64,000 nucleotides of DNA from Yponomeuta sedellus. Its lineage: Eukaryota; Arthropoda; Insecta; Lepidoptera; Yponomeutidae. How positions within the stretch are numbered: the first letter of the stretch is position 1; every line of letters begins with the position of its first letter. Location: assembly GCA_934045075.1 (NCBI GenBank), contig OW203725.1, positions 15,374,269 to 15,438,268 on the forward strand. The letters run 5' to 3'. A model generated the notes under the pieces. The model searched no databases, had not been told where the DNA came from, and saw only the letters and a list, made by a program, of their open reading frames with translations. The position numbers and the translations under genes were made by a program. This document shows positions 19,998 through 32,020 of the stretch, piece after piece.

Positions 19998-20275
19998 TTC
20001 TTTTTAATGCACTAACCCTTGCTAAGGACAATTTTAAAAACCCATTTAGAGGCCAAAAAATCCACCCATGCCGGGACTCGAACCCGCGACCTCTGGCTAA
20101 CCGTGCCAGCGCTCTCCCAAGGCATCAGTGAAATTTCAAACCTCTTTACAATACTCTCTCTATTACGTACAGGCAGCGACATCTGGCTGAAGTAATTTGC
20201 ATCACTTGCAGCCCCGAGTACTTTGCAGTTAAGTTTTTACATCGGAATGATATCGTTGTACCCACATGATAATAA
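19998..20275 (-). mobile_element. tRNA-like element, copy e (near full length)
   Basis: The right portion has the 5' body (ACGATATCATTCCGATGT and GCAGCGACATCTGGC as read on either strand), then the tRNA-like part with B box GGGTTCGAGTCCCGG, and the 3' end CCTTAGCAAGGGTTAGTGCA. The A-box half is partly deleted. Confidence 0.65.
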
Positions 20276-20277
20276 AT

Positions 20278-20345
20278 ATTTTTTTAATGCACTAACCCGT
20301 GCTAAGGATAATTTTAAAAAACTATTTAGAGGCTAAAAAGTCCCA
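20278..20345 (-). mobile_element. tRNA-like element, 3' end fragment
   Basis: TTTAATGCACTAACCCGTGC then TAAGGATAATTTTAAAAAAC and TATTTAGAGGCTAAAAAG are the reversed 3' end of the family. Truncated after that. Confidence 0.65.
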
Positions 20346-21638
20346 GCACGCGACACTCTTTACGTAATGAAATAGTCAATAACATGAAAAAATTGAGGAG
20401 ACCAAAGAATTATTTTTTTCTTGCAATGCTATCTATCCATTATTTAATTTCACGACAAATGCATAACACGAGTATCGTATAATTAGAAGTAAAATGAAGT
20501 TTCAGAATTCTGACACAATTTCACTGAGTTACTAAGACCTGTAAGATTTCAGTGGAATTAAACAATAATAATTACACACTTTTTCTATCGTTTTATATTG
20601 AAGCTTTAAAAGTTGTAGTAATTAAAATATTTGAGTGGTGAAAAACATCAAATTTTTAACGTCATCAACATGCATCTAAGAGATTATTTACTGAATTTAA
20701 AAATAAAGCATTTTATAACAATATTGTTCATAAGGTAGGTAAAGGAACATAATTTCACTATAAATTTTGATTTACTGTTGGGCTAGTGACAAGTCAAGCA
20801 GCCTGACTTACATACATAATTAATATATAAACTCACGACTTTATCCCGAAGAGGTAAGCCGATACAAGGACTCGCAACCTGCCGCGATCCAAAATCAAAT
20901 CCAAAATATTTGTTACGCAGAACTAATATTATTGAAAGATTTGAAAGCGAGTGTATCGGAGAATAACTGAATATGTACCGATTCGCTTAACCCAGCTTTG
21001 AATAATCTAAGGCAGCGTATACGTAGAGGTTGTGTTTGAGTTCACAAGTAGCTACCTGTATTTATAAGATACTAGGAGTCACGTAGCCCGTTTCGGAGTG
21101 AGATATACGGTTTACTTGATTTGTTCAGTGGCGCATCGTAAACGTGACGTAGATTCAACGTAACCAATATTTAGGATGCTACGTGAGTCCGAGTTTGATA
21201 GGGCACAGCCATAGATACAAAAAGTTCTGAGGGCCTACCGGACTTTATGAGGCAGTTTGAATGTTTCATGACATTGATAATAACATATTCATTATTTTTC
21301 TTTCTTTCATATATAAGAACTTTTTACGAAGTGAATGCTTGAAATAATTTCTTGATTTCTGATTACGAGATTTTCATATTTTGTGCAATGTTCTAGGCGT
21401 GAAAAAGCTCTCTGCAAGGTGGATGCCGTTCAACTGTCGACAGCCTAACAAGTCCTTTAAAATATGTAGGTATAACTCCAATCCGAATATTTCTTTTATG
21501 TCGGTCCATAACAGTTAACGAAATATTGGGCCACCATTATACACCAGGGACTTTCCCGCGGTTTACCGTACGTTAACTGTTTGTTAATTTACTGTTAACA
21601 GCCGTCACTCGTTTTTGTATTTTGCCAACTGCATGGGT
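20346..21638. other. Mostly unassigned, with one dispersed-repeat scrap
   Basis: About 20825-20890 resembles the repeat seen at 1495 and 36630 (CTCACGACTTTATCCCGAAG). The remainder shows nothing I recognise. Confidence 0.4.
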
Positions 21639-21684
21639 AGTAGGGACCCGTGCCTCAGCAGTGGGGACATACAAGGGTTGATAT
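21638..21684 (+). mobile_element. 5S-derived SINE, 3'-end fragment
   Basis: GGGACCCGTGCCTCAGCAGT then GGGGACATACAAGGGTTGAT and an ATC-rich tail: the last 45 or so bases of the family, on the plus strand. 5'-truncated. Confidence 0.7.
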
Positions 21685-23480
21685 CAAATATCGATATCGA
21701 AGAGTAGTAGGACAACGCCAGTTTAAATGTAAAAGTAGCATCTTTCCAGTACATTAATTGTCAATTTTTGATCTTTTAGTGCCAGTATAAAGCCCGTGCC
21801 TTGACTTGACTCGTACAATTGTGCTACCTGTGATGAGTAACGGATGGATAGAGTACGAGAACCCGGGGGTAAGTAACAGCTAAGCTATTATTCACCGTAG
21901 AGCAATACGAGTATATCATCGATTCGTATAAATAACCAACATCATATACAATTGCTACAAGAAATGTACTCGTAGCTCTTAGAAGTTGTAAATTATTATG
22001 GTATGAGAAAATATCTCATTCCGAAAATATTATAGGAACTTCCTGTTACTTTGTTGTGAGAATTTATGTAGAGTTATATATAAAAAACAAGATAAAGAAT
22101 TTCTGTTTAGTCAATCGTAGTTACTTTGTTGAACTAAACTGCGCCATGTGTATTTCGTTAGTTTGAACTCTGCCCGGCCTACTGCTTTCGTTTGTGGCAC
22201 TGTGGTCGAACTGGCCTTAGGCGTAGGGCAAGCAAGAGCGTAGTATGTAGTGAGTTTCAAATGTTAATATATTTAAGAACAATACAAATTGTACCTACAA
22301 CAAAGAGCATCTGCGGAAAAAACTTTTATGCAGCTCAGTATAAATGCAACATATGTATTTTTCTATATTATATAAATAAAAAATCTTCAATCAATCAAAA
22401 AATCAACATTCACAGCGTTAAACTTGCCCAAAGAAAAGAAAATCTGTTCCATCGGCTGGTAAAGCGAAGGCCACATACTTTTGGGACAGCTACGGTAATT
22501 TACATGGATTTATGGAAAAAGCCAAGGGCAGACAATAACTGTAGTTTATTTACTAAGCAACATTGTTAGACAGATTCAATGAAGAGTTGGTGGAGAAATG
22601 ATGCTTTCTCGCAAAGTAACAAAAAAAAAATCATCAAAGTAAAAATCATCTCTCGCCTCTAATCGCCTCATCAAAACTTATCGAATTATTGCCACACCCT
22701 CCATATTCGTCAGATTTAGTTCCCTGTAACCTCTTCATCTTCCATAAGATTTTTGTCAAGCGAGGATGTGGTAGCTTAACATACGGCTAAGTTGTCTGTC
22801 AAAGATCTTCACCAAAAATAAGAAACATTATTTTTGTGTAAAATTGAGCCAGAAAACAGATCGGGGCATAATAGTACTTCAGTTGCAAAGTGTCAGTGGC
22901 ATCGGAAATAATTTTGTTTTCACGTTAGACCAAGAATACGGAACCCTACAAACCTAGTGCATTATCTATTCTGTATTGGATATTAAACGGCTGGCGCACT
23001 GTATCACGTATATCCTCGAAGGTACTCGCAGCAGGGGCGTGCGCCGAGGAAGGACTTCACTGGCAAAGCCATTAATTTTGTTCAGCGCCTTGCAACTGGG
23101 CGCTAAGCTGCAGTCGCTTTAACTCCTCTGCAATGTAAAAAGAATATTAAGAAGCGTGCACAACGTTACCAGATTATACTGACTTCGGCTTAGAGACGGT
23201 GTTCGCAGCGTTGAAGAAAGATTAAGCTTTTTTTCCCGGTGCGCCAACAATAAGCTTCCTTATTTCAAAATCTCTTACCACTAGAAAGAGGGGAAAAATC
23301 CTACTTCCTAGAAAAGCGGCGGGCCGTCAAATGCCTCCTTTTCCAGCAATTCACTTTGCGGAAACTTTCGAATAATTAAAGCAAGTTTTAAGGCATCATC
23401 ATCAACATCAACCCATTCACTCAGGCAGCCGGGGCTACGAGCTATTCAGATTTTAAGGCTAATTGATTAATTGAGATTCT
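21685..23480. other. Unassigned stretch
   Basis: No convincing gene. The plus-strand open stretch 22192..22569 (125 codons) has no family resemblance or codon pattern that I can support. At the right end 23395..23475 there are CATCATCATCAACATCAACC bases. Confidence 0.4.
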
Positions 23481-23481
23481 A

Positions 23482-24230
23482 TTTATCTACCTACCTACCT
23501 ACCTACCTACCTACCTACCTACCTACCTACCTACCTACCTACCTACCTACCTACCTACCTACCTACCTACCTACCTACCTACCTACCTACCTACCTACCT
23601 ACCTACCTACCTACCTACCTACCTACCTACCTACCTACCTACCTACCTACCTACCTACCTACCTACCTACCTACCTACCTACCTACCTACCTACCTACCT
23701 ACCTACCTACCTACCTACCTACCTACCTACCTACCTACCTACCTACCTACCTACCTACCTACCTACCTACCTACCTACCTACCTACCTACCTACCTACCT
23801 ACCTACCTACCTACCTACCTACCTACCTACCTACCTACCTACCTACCTACCTACCTACCTACCTACCTACCTACCTACCTACCTACCTACCTACCTACCT
23901 ACCTACCTACCTACCTACCTACCTACCTACCTACCTACCTACCTACCTATCTACCTACCTACCTACCTACCTACCTACCTACCTACCTACCTACCTACCT
24001 ACCTACCTACCTACCTACCTACCTACCTACCTACCTACCTACCTACCTACCTACCTACCTACCTACCTACCTACCTACCTACCTACCTACCTACCTACCT
24101 ACCTACCTACCTACCTACCTACCTACCTACCTACCTACCTACCTACCTACCTACCTACCTACCTACCTACCTACCTACCTACCTACCTACCTACCTACCT
24201 ACCTACCTACCTACCTACCTACCTACCTAC

Positions 24231-24279
<49 letters not shown>
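23482..24279. repeat. Compound tetranucleotide array (TACC)n(TATC)n
   Basis: About 745 bp of nearly pure TACC repeats (one TATC interruption near 23950), then about 50 bp of TATC repeats that join directly to the 3' end of the RTE-like LINE on the minus strand. In LINE orientation the tail is (GATA)n followed by (GGTA)n. The long open frame through it is a by-product of a 12-base coding period. Confidence 0.97.
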
Positions 24280-24700
24280 CAGCCCATGAATGAAGCCCAC
24301 TGCTGGGTATAGGCCTCTTCCATTTCACGCCAACTCTCCCGGTCCCTAGCCAATCTCGAGCACTTACCCCCGGCCGCTTTTTTAATGTCATCCCTCCAAC
24401 GGGCAAAGTGGTCTACCCACCGAACGACGACCGGTTCTTGTCCACCACTCCGTGACTGCCCTTGTCCACCTTCCGTCATCCCGTCTCATCAGGTGTCCCG
24501 CCCATCTCCACTTCAACTTTGTGATCCGTGTGCCCACATCTTCGACTCTGGTCTTTTGTCGGATTGCAACGTTGCGCACTCGATCAACAAGTGAAATGCC
24601 TAACATGGCTTGCTCCATGGCTCTCTGTGCGACTTGGATTTTATCCATGTTAGCCTTTGTGAGCCAATTAATTGAGATTAATTGTAATAAATCATACACT
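24280..24700 (-). mobile_element. RTE-like LINE, C-terminal coding end
   Basis: Minus-strand reading gives QVAQRAMEQAMLGISL, TRITKLKWRWAGHLMRR, then in a second frame WRDDIKKAAGGKCSRLARD and [18 protein letters not shown]. This is the C-terminus of the endonuclease/reverse transcriptase polyprotein common in lepidopteran RTE LINEs. A frameshift lies at about 24390-24450. The stop is followed at once by the tetranucleotide tail. Confidence 0.85.
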
Positions 24701-25105
24701 TTAGATATTTTGTTTAAGTCAAAAGAGCTGCTAAGTCAGTTTTTAGAAGCAAAGCATGCCACTTTTATTTTTGTACTTTGGTGAGTAAGTTACTAAAATA
24801 AATTATACAATAATGAAATATTAATATGCTCTCGGATTTTTCGAATTATCCTAAGATTCTTTTTAAAGTAAAGAAAAAAGAGAGAAAGACATTTATTATA
24901 CCAACAAGACACATCACAGAAACAAAAAAAACCAGACAATTAGCACAATGCGTCGTTAAGTCGTCGTCGTTAAGATGCAGGCTTTACAGAACGGGCTTCA
25001 GTGACAAAATTATCTCCGATTTCAACATGGCCGCTTAGTGCACTTGCTAGACGCAGTGCATATAAAGCTCTTTAATTTTTTGTTTTTGGCTAATATCATC
25101 ATTAC
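24701..25105. other. Unassigned stretch
   Basis: AT-rich, no recognised features. Confidence 0.4.
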
Positions 25106-25272
25106 CATCGTCATCATAATCAGCCGGTGTCAGTCCACTGCTGGACATAGGCCTCTCCCAAGATACGCCACTGAGCCCACCCTTCGGCTCTCCTCTTCCA
25201 GTCACTGCCCACCGCTTTGCGAATGTCGTCGCTCCACCTGGTCACAGGGCATCCTACGCTACGTTTGCCAAT
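25106..25272 (-). mobile_element. RTE-like LINE, 3' part left of the THAP insertion
   Basis: The minus strand encodes GKRSVGCPVTRWSDDIRKAV and GEAYVQQWTDTG before the 3' end CCTATGTCCAGCAGTGGACT. The plus-strand left tail has TCATCATAAT-type bases. The coding sequence is cut at about 25272 by the THAP element and resumes near 25967. Confidence 0.8.
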
Positions 25273-25966
25273 CCGCTATTTGACTCTCTTGGCAAGTAAG
25301 TTTTAAATGGTAAATATCTCTTCCATTGGACCAAAAAATATTTTAGTATATTTTTTGAGGACCTAAAAGCAACCAAAAAATATATTTTAAAACTTTGCTT
25401 TGCTAAAAAGCCAAAAACGCGGTCAGCCATTTTTGTCTATGGTTTGAATACCTGAAGTGTATTATAAATAAAGTTTGACATTCAACAACTGTGAGTGATT
25501 TGTGAGCAATTATCATTATTGCATTGTTCGAAAATGCTAAAACATGTCGATAAAGAACCCCGGGGAGTTGTGGATTCGTGTACCCAGTGAAATAAACACA
25601 CGAAAAAATTGGCTCAAACTTGCCAAAAGAGATGCCGATACTTTATCGACTTAAACTCGGGTGTATTTACGTGAAGATCACTTTGATGTAAGTCCTTTAA
25701 TAATCAATGTCCACTGGTTCTGGCTGACGGATGTTTTTTTACAACCGGAAGATGCTCTCATGGCGGATAGCGTTTTCACCGTTCCGAATTAAAAGCGGTA
25801 AATATTTTTTTTTATTTGCAAATTTTGCAGCCATCCTACATAATTACTTAGCAAAGTCAGTTTTTTTTTCAGTTTTTTTTTGTCAGTTTTATTTCAGATT
25901 TTTTAAGTTAATACTACAGGAAATATTCATTTATCGCGTCAAATTTGATACGAGTCAAGTAGCCGA
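25273..25966 (+). mobile_element. THAP-domain DNA transposon, non-autonomous copy 1
   Basis: The ends are CCGCTATTTGACTC on the left and GAGTCAAGTAGC on the right, a short imperfect terminal inverted repeat. The interior at about 25565-25795 encodes a THAP-like remnant (LWIRVPSEIN, WLKLAKR, YLREDHFDVSPLIINVHW) broken by a stop. The Cys of the usual C-x2-H zinc pair is Arg here. About 690 bp, far too short for a transposase. It splits an RTE-like LINE. I could not find a clean target duplication. Confidence 0.65.
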
Positions 25967-26259
25967 TTCGCCGCAAAGACGTGCAAAGACCTGCGGCAGA
26001 TATGACCCGCCCTCTACCACTTCAGTTTGCTAATCCGTTGAGGTATGTCCATCACTTTAGTTCTCTGGCGAATAACTTTGTTTCGGATTAGATCTCGCAG
26101 AGAAACACGGAGCATAGCTCTCTCTATAGCTCGGTGAGCGACCTTAAATTGGTGAACTATTCGCAGGTCTCGGCTCCATATGTCATGACGGGTAGGACGC
26201 ACTGATAAAAGAATTTTGCCTCTAGGGACTGCGGTATAGGCGACGAGGAGACCCGACAA
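25967..26259 (-). mobile_element. RTE-like LINE, continuation right of the THAP insertion
   Basis: Minus-strand residues include WSRDLRIVHQFKVAHRAIER, AMLRVSLRDLIRN and MDIPQRISKLKW, then a stop and RAGHICRR. This precedes in protein order the segment at 25106..25272, so both belong to one LINE copy. Confidence 0.8.
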
Positions 26260-26334
26260 AGTTCTCTGAATGCTGCCTAGATCAGCTGAATTCTTTCTCT
26301 GAGCTATATTTCCGCCTCACAGTTGGGCCATTGT

Positions 26335-26545
26335 ACGTAGCAGGCGCTGAGGTACGCTAACACCTCAGACACTAGGGTTTCCTTACGATGTTTTCCTTCA
26401 CCGTCAGCGAGTAGTATTGCTACTATAATTTCACAAAGGTACATAGCTTAGAAAACAAAGTCATTGGTACATGCCGGGGTTCGAACCCACGACCTCCCGA
26501 CTGAGAAGCCGGCGTTCTACACCACTCCGCTACCACAGATTCTTT
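26335..26545 (-). mobile_element. tRNA-headed SINE, short form, 3' truncated
   Basis: Minus strand: GTGGTAGCGGAGTGGTGTAG (A-box region), B box GGTTCGAACCCCGG, CATGTACCAATGACTTTG, GGTGAAGGAAAACATCGTAA and AGTGTCTGAGGTGTTAGCG. It stops before the usual 3' end. Confidence 0.7.
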
Positions 26546-26604
26546 CTCCGAGCTATGTGATCCGCCTACTGCCACTTCCACTGAGCGATTCTTCAAGCTT
26601 CGAT

Positions 26605-26965
26605 ATCAACCCTTGTATGTCCTCACTGCTGGGGTACCGGTCCCTTAGTGCATTGTAGGGAGGTTAAGCTATACTCCACCACGAGGGCCAAGTCCGGGTT
26701 GGTGGGGAATTGTAAGATAGTGGCGGGCCTGACTGTCAGAAGTTATCAAGCTGCGCAGAAGGCCTCTGACAAGTCTTGACGACTGCCATGACATGACAGC
26801 CGGCACCAACGGCTTAATGTGCCTTTCGAAGCACGGAAGCGCTCGGAACAATGCCACTAGCGTTAGTTACGGGACGGTCACCCATCCTGCACCTGACCGC
26901 GCCACTTGTTGCTTAACTCAAGTGATTGATTACAATTACTCTGTTCGACTAGGCCACGAGCGCTT
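26605..26965 (-). mobile_element. 5S-derived SINE, copy A
   Basis: Reading the minus strand: head AAGCGCTCGTGGCCTAGTCG, the 5S-like core TTAAGCAACA ... GCGCGGTCAGGTGCAGGATG then GGTGACCGTCCCGTAAC, body GCCGTTGGTGCCGGCTGTCA, and 3' end CCCAGCAGTGAGGACATAC then AAGGGTTGAT and an ATCG-type tail. Near full length. Confidence 0.85.
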
Positions 26966-27085
26966 GTTCAAACTACTTTCTTCTCTGGTTTCTTCTGCGG
27001 ATCTCTCATTACTGGTTCTATCACGCAGTGAAACTCCTAACACGGCTATCTCCATTGCTCGTTGGGCGCCCTTCTTTTGACGGCC
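26966..27085 (-). mobile_element. RTE-like LINE coding fragment
   Basis: Minus-strand residues KRRAQRAMEIAVLGVSLRDR match the same region of the RTE protein seen at 24620 and 26150. The 5S-derived SINE abuts it, suggesting insertion into an older LINE. Confidence 0.65.
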
Positions 27086-28038
27086 ATGCGACAGCGACAG
27101 GTTTCATATCACGAGTGATTAAGTTTATTGAAATATATTTTTTCATAGAAATATACAAAGTATTAGGTATCGATGTCACCGCATTTGCAGTTGGGTAAAC
27201 ATTTTGCCTACTGAATCTAGGTCGTTGCCCGGTAAAGGAACAAAGCCGACGTATCCCAAAACATTTAAAGGCTCTATTTGATAGGTTTACGTCAAGTAAA
27301 TACAGTAAAGAAAAATCAACATTTTTCTTTTTGTAAATAATGAGATAAATCTTAAGTCGTTGAACTGCAGTTATACATATGGCAACTTGAAGAAAGTGGT
27401 ACTTATTTGCCTAATTATTATATTCATACAACAGTTTACAATACGAAACTACGGACGCATCCTGGTCCGCTTTGTGAATTTTTATTTTACTTTGTAGCAC
27501 TTTTTGGTACTTAGAAGTATTTTTATCGATTTCTTTCTGCAAGCCCATCTCAAATGTTGCCTCTCCTGTCCTCCTTCTGCGGGTTGAGTGGTAGAAAATC
27601 CAATTAGTATTAAGTCTTCCTCTTGTAAATTATCCTTTGTGCAATAAAGAATTAATAATAATCATAACAAAAATGCCTGTTATTATGGACCATAGCGGAC
27701 AATTATGGACCTGAAAAGATCCAAATCCCACGTTTCATAAAATTTATGTGGAGCAATTATTGAAAGTATTAACTAGCGTTCGATACAATCTCGTGTCTAT
27801 ACTCGAGCTATACTTACACAGATACACCAAAGTCTGACAAACCGCCTCATTACGCTGCCCACGTTATCTCTAGTGACACACGTATTTTGTGACGGCAAAA
27901 ATAGTAAAGAAAACCATCTACATCCGTCTACATCCACATAACTTCTGGATTCCTGTGAAAATACATGAGTAAAGTTACAGTCACAAAGAATGAGGAATAG
28001 TAAGAAGAAGAAATACTTTTAAAGATATAAGCAAGACC
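27086..28038. other. Unassigned stretch
   Basis: No gene or repeat recognised. Confidence 0.4.
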
Positions 28039-28039
28039 T

Positions 28040-28330
28040 TATTTATGTAGCCTTTATACATTCCACTGCAGGGCACAGGGCGAAAGTATGGGCTTAATTA
28101 CCACGCGTGCCCACCGCGGATTGGCAATTGCAAGCGCTGAGAACACCTCAGACATAATTCATCACGATGTTTTCCTTCGCTGTTAGCGAGTGGTACGGCC
28201 ACTATAACTTCAAAAATGTACCTCCATTACTTAGAAAACGAAGAAATTGATACATGCCCACCCGGGAATCGAACCTGTGTATTTAGCTTCCGAGTCCATT
28301 GTTCTACTCACAGGGGTATGACCGTCGCAA
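28040..28330 (-). mobile_element. tRNA-headed SINE, short form (full length)
   Basis: Minus strand: a weak A box near the right end (GTGAGTAGAACAATGGACTC), B box GGTTCGATTCCCGG, GCATGTATCAATTTCTTCG, AGCGAAGGAAAACATCGTGA, CCAATCCGCGGTGGGCACGC, GTAATTAAGCCC, and the 3' end CCCTGCAGTGGAATGTATAA then AGGCTACATAAA. About 290 bp; it serves as the reference for the fragments elsewhere. Confidence 0.75.
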
Positions 28331-28389
28331 GCAAGACCTAGGAAATAAAAAAAACTAACAATACAGAACACATGGAACAAAACTTAACC

Positions 28390-28625
28390 TTGCTTGTGGC
28401 GCTCGGTTAAAAGAAACAATAAAAAGGTAAAACGGGCTAAGCCGTTGCGGCGGAAAAACGGCCTCAGGCTCAGTATTGCCCATCCTAATCGCTTCATCCA
28501 GGTGGAGGAAATAACACAATTAACAATTGAATTTACACTCTCTCCAAATCCGCATATTTTGAGCGAACCCTATATTGCCCTTATTTTCTGGTATGGACAA
28601 TAAAGAATATTCTTATCTTATTGCA
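28390..28625 (+). mobile_element. CR1-like LINE 3' end
   Basis: The stretch ends GGACAATAAAGAATATTCTT then ATCTTA, the characteristic CR1-like terminus of Lepidoptera. Upstream sequence CTAAGCCGTTGCGGCGGAAA appears to be its 3' UTR. No intact coding region. Confidence 0.55.
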
Positions 28626-28639
28626 TTGATGACATATTG

Positions 28640-29048
28640 GCACGACATGCAGTTAGCCGGTGTCTCTGTCCTGCCTTCGTTTCAGAATTATTGTTAAAAA
28701 ATAATTTAAGAAACGGTCTTACTCTTGACCTCTATCTAGCACGAGGGTGAAGATGCGGTCTAGGATGGACCAAGTTTGCTCAGAAGAAGCCTATACACAG
28801 CATCTCAAAGAGATTCAGGTTAAAAGCGTTCGGAATAACGTACCAGCAAGGTGTTCCACACTTTGGCTGTGCGCATTATGAAGGAAGATAAAAAGCGCTT
28901 AGTGCGGAGGTTCGGGATGTCAACCAAGTGCGGAATCAATGGATGAAACATACCAACGCAATTGCGAGGGTAAACATCCATCGATACATACGTCAATATA
29001 AATACTATTGCAGTAAAAGAGACGTATGTGTGAACCTCCACAGCTGCC
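28640..29048 (-). mobile_element. Non-LTR retrotransposon, reverse transcriptase C-terminal fragment
   Basis: Minus-strand residues HPLIPHLVDIPNLRTKRFLS, SFIMRTAKVWNTLL and ERFNLNLFEMLC resemble the R-T...WN-LP...F---N---FK end of CR1/Jockey-type reverse transcriptases. It stands next to CR1-like 3' ends on both sides but in a different arrangement, so the exact clade is open. Confidence 0.6.
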
Positions 29049-29054
29049 ACGTTA

Positions 29055-29210
29055 GATTAGATTAATATTCTTTATTGCACACCATCCGTATATATATTAG
29101 GTTTTTCAACAGACCCATACTTTACAAATACAAAAAAACAGTACACAATAATCAAGCCACAATGTGAATCCGATTACTGAAAAATACAAGATCACACATA
29201 TCATGTAAAA
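29055..29210 (-). mobile_element. CR1-like LINE 3' end
   Basis: TAATATTCTTTATTGCACAC is the reversed CR1-like terminus, followed by AT-rich 3' UTR-like sequence. Confidence 0.5.
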
Positions 29211-31225
29211 CATACATTTTACCAACATTTTACGAGAAAAACTTTAATATGTTTCATCCTTAACAAGCTACTGAAAATTTAAGAAGATCCACATAGTACT
29301 AAGAAAATAATTCAAATTATTTTTGTATATTTCTCAGTTAATGTTAACAAGTCATTTTGAATAATATATGCCTCTCTGTCTATGTTAGTAAAGATGTTGA
29401 GTACCAAAGTTTAATAAAGCTGGCTTGCACCAACGCTACCTGACAGGAATATCTATCTGTGTATCCATGAGTAAGCTCTATGCAGTGAATAAGTCTAAAA
29501 AACTTTTGCACCTTGACATTGGAGAGTCATACATAGACAAATTGTTTGGCTGACAAACTTGTCAATCTTTTTATCCCTAGATACAGTCTGTTAGCTCTTA
29601 GAATATACCTCGGCTACTATCGGATAGAATCGGATATATTCGTGTAGTAGACAAATCGAAATTAATATGACACTTAACTTAACATAACTTTTCAAAATAG
29701 TGAAGAATTATACAGAGCAGGAAGTTGTATTACACTCGTGTGCCTACTCTAGAGCCCGAGGTATATTCTAAAAGCTAACAGACTGTAATTATTTATTTGT
29801 TAGCATACTTTTCTACTGAGTTGGTGCAAGTCACCCTAAGTTGGTTAACTACTTACGATAAAATAAGTTGCGATTTATTTACCGTATAAAAGGGCAGGCA
29901 CCCCTGTCGCGGCTTAAAATATGCCTTATTATTTTTTTCTGTAACTGGCTGACTCGGCAAACGTCGTTTTGCTATATTGATTAGCCTACGAACTATTCTC
30001 AAACCTACCAAATATACACAGAAAAATTAAGAGGACCTCAATGAAACACTGACACGAGATTCTTATATATTAGATAAAGCGTTCGTGAAATAAGCTCTAA
30101 GCGATTTAGTAGAATATTATCTGAGAAATGATAATAAAACTTATGAATAAACGAACTTTACTGTTCGTGAAGTTCTATCATAATACTGTACTCGCACTTC
30201 GTTCTCGAGATTAGTAATCTTATAATATTACAAATTTTGGATTTTCACACTAAAGATAAAGATGTTTATTGAGCTACAGACATCGGTATACGTGTAAAGT
30301 TATGGTAGATTAAAGGTTGACTTAGATATTAAGTCGTAATTTTCTATCACATTAGAAACCAAACTAGGTAGATCCTGTATTATGGTTTCTAACGCCCTCC
30401 TTCAGTTATCTTTAAGACAAATTTAAATTTAAAGAAATACAGCAAACCTAGATAAAACTACACTTTCTTTCCTTTTTACATTAACAATAATCTGCTCCTA
30501 GATTACGCGCACCAAATGCTGAGCGATCCCAACCGTGTATTTGTCAAATTCCATACAAATTGCTATCACAAATGCCATGGTTCTAACATGTTCTAAGGAT
30601 CCGGTGAGCGCAATTCAGTCGCAGATATTCAAATTCTAGTTAAAAATTGCGAAATTGTTTGAAATTGCGGGAAGAACAACATTTACAACAACAGCAACGA
30701 ACCAAAAGTTTTGTACATTAATCAGCAAAGAAGCATTTTGGTTGTAGATAACCAGTAGATAATTCGTAATTGCGCAGGATCTTTATTTTTATTTACAAAT
30801 TACCAAATTAATTGCCCTTAAACTAAGCCTCGTATCGTACAAGCATTGTTTACTGACCTGCCCCGCCCTACGCAATATCTTGGCATCGGTTGTGCAAAGC
30901 CCCAAGCAATACACACACACACACAAACATTTTATTTAGGTTATCTAATAAAATAACAGACGGAAAGTAAGTGTAAAATAACAAAACACAGACACTCGAT
31001 ATCACTCTAAAGTGACAAAGGCAACATTAGGGAACTTGCATCAAACTTATATTCAATCCGATATTATTCTAGCAGTATAGCTTTCATATCATAGAAGACA
31101 TACAAAAGACATACTGGTATTAGTCAGGCAGTAATCACCACTTTTTTCAAGACGTGGTGTTTTATACCACGCACGTAACTAGGCGTGCAGGCGCCCGGGC
31201 CACTTCAATTGACTTGAATTATGAC
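29211..31225. other. Mostly unassigned, with one decayed repeat at 29935..30085
   Basis: 29935..30085 matches the family at 14970..15105 (CTGACTCGGCAAACGTCG, TTCTCAAACCTACCAAATAT, ACACAGAAAAAT). A short (AC)n run lies at 30908-30930. The rest shows no recognisable gene or repeat. Confidence 0.4.
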
Positions 31226-31425
31226 CTCTGTGGCATAGCGGTAGCGCATTTGCCTACCATGCAAGAGGTCCGAACCCCGGACGGGGACAAAAAAAAACCC
31301 GGGTCTTGTATGTTTACATGTTTGTGACATCTTTGTTTCTGGTTCCCATGACACAGGGTATCCTAGTGTGGGACCAGAAGCAATGTATGTCCCTGTATGT
31401 AAATGTTATGTTATAATCATTGAAC
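31226..31425 (+). mobile_element. tRNA-headed SINE (CTGGTTCCCA family), best copy
   Basis: A box TGTGGCATAGCGGTAGCGC, B box GGTCCGAACCCCGG, a run of A, then CCCGGGTCTTGTATGTTTAC, ATGTTTGTGACATC, CTGGTTCCCATGACACAGGG, TATCCTAGTGTGGGACCAG and the end TGTAAATGTTATGTTATAAT. About 200 bp and complete. Confidence 0.8.
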
Positions 31426-32020
31426 GAAGCACTTCGAATAATGTGATGCACACGTAACTTCGTTTAATCATAAATCGTAGTTCAAATTATGATCGTTTTT
31501 AAATATGCAGACTGACTTATCTAGCACATCGTACGGATAGCGCAGCGAAACATTCACGCGGGTATCGGCTCTGATCCACGTACGCAACACATGCCGGCTC
31601 GGTGTCTTGGAAGAATTTAATTTTTCCTCCAGGGGATGCCTTACAAGTCTGTACCTCGCTGCACTCAATTTACTGCCAGCTCGCCGCTGAATACAGATTT
31701 GTTGGCACACTATAGCGGAAATACCGAGCCCAGCATTCCGGAATTCTTGCCCGCCTTTGAACTTACCGAAATGCCATGCACCGGCTAAAAAGAGACGGAG
31801 ACTTTTGATTGCTCTTCAATTTACAGCGGAATCCCGAAAGGCAGTTTTAAACTAGCGCCGGACAATTAGAGTCACCCGGCGTGCTACGACCAACGCCAGC
31901 CCCTACTAGTTGTCTTGATTTTAGTGAGAGAGCATGTTAGTTAACATACACAAAGGAGTAGCAATTTTCAAAAGTTCTTTTATCGACCTCATTCAGGGTT
32001 GAGAGATTTATAGCTGCCAA
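31426..32020. other. Unassigned, GC-richer stretch
   Basis: Two open stretches can be drawn (for example 31468..31710, minus) but neither resembles a known family. No repeat recognised. Confidence 0.4.

Noticed and set aside
22192..22569. 125-codon open frame as a gene
   Set aside because: No recognisable domain, unusual composition and no splice or promoter support.
23471..24289. Open frame of 272 codons (repeating Leu-Pro-Thr-Tyr)
   Set aside because: A by-product of the (TACC)n array.
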